From the NCBI GenBank assembly GCA_938041635.1, contig CALIAD010000105.1, positions 1 through 13,593 on the forward strand: DNA of 13,593 bases. Direction: 5' to 3'. The stretch's first letter is position 1. Each line of letters opens with the position of its first letter. The notes beneath the pieces were generated by a model. The model did not search any database. It was not told the origin of the DNA and saw nothing but the letters and a program-made list of their open reading frames with translations. The stretch is from an uncultured Atopobium sp. GTDB lineage: Bacteria; Actinomycetota; Coriobacteriia; Coriobacteriales; Atopobiaceae. Below are positions 13,489-13,593 of this stretch, in pieces. Both the position numbers and the translations under genes were made by a program.

Positions 13489-13538
13489 GCCATCTCCCTT
13501 AAAAGAGATTTCGTTTTAAAAAGGTTATGACTGCAGGT

Positions 13539-13593
13539 GGTATTCGGTATTCGGTATTCGGTATTCGGTATTCGGTATTCGGTATTCGGTATT
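13539..13593. repeat. Heptanucleotide tandem repeat (GGTATTC)n, runs off the window
   Basis: Seven complete perfect GGTATTC units start at 13539, and the last six bases of the window begin an eighth. The repeat begins 51 bp upstream of the exporter start. No reading frame through the repeat contains a stop on either strand. On the minus strand one frame ends at a TAA (13499-13501) just before the exporter start and another at 13525-13527, so the repeat could be the end of an upstream gene or a promoter spacer. Confidence 0.9.

Overview
The window looks like chromosome from an Actinobacterium of the class Coriobacteriia, most likely near Atopobium/Lancefieldella. This is an inference from overall protein character, roughly mid-range GC and the gene set; no rRNA or other direct marker is present. 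There are ten complete protein genes and one 5'-truncated gene. I see no tRNA, rRNA or CRISPR array.

Layout, left to right. (1) 3-794, + strand: the 3' part of a YcdX-type PHP-domain phosphatase. (2) 795-1363: a gene-free stretch filled by a 462-bp transposase-less element, with IS3-like ends and a palindromic 46-nt hairpin at each end. (3) 1364-5052, - strand: tilS and hpt, overlapping by one base, followed after a repeat-rich 279-bp gap by a class I/II aminotransferase. (4) 5122-5964, + strand, divergent from tilS: a WalJ/YycJ-type metallo-beta-lactamase-fold hydrolase. (5) 6233-6667, - strand: a small heat-shock protein (Hsp20). (6) 6936-7499, + strand: a disordered protein with one C-terminal membrane anchor. 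(7) 7500-7948: two adjacent, similarly built repeat arrays and a terminator. (8) 7949-10807, - strand: clpB and a small acidic ORF abutting its stop. (9) 11017-11788, - strand: a type II toxin-antitoxin pair (RelB/DinJ-like antitoxin, PIN-domain toxin) with a strong promoter inside an inverted repeat. (10) 11854-13488, - strand: an AT-richer ABC half-exporter, with a 7-bp tandem repeat 51 bp upstream that runs off the end of the window.

How the parts relate. tilS (AUA decoding) and hpt (purine salvage) are translationally coupled housekeeping genes. hsp20 and clpB are separate units, but both carry a very similar 22-bp site about 90-100 bp upstream of the start codon, suggesting shared heat-shock control. 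The clpB leader can also fold into a layered hairpin next to the ribosome binding site.

Most of the unexplained signal lies between genes: the 46-nt hairpin pair, three copies of a 23-bp motif, a perfect 30-bp palindrome built from an 11-mer that recurs elsewhere (GCGAGAAGATC), the twin 31-bp repeat arrays, an 18-bp minisatellite inside tilS, and the GGTATTC heptamer repeat next to the exporter. The last two are candidates for length variation between strains.
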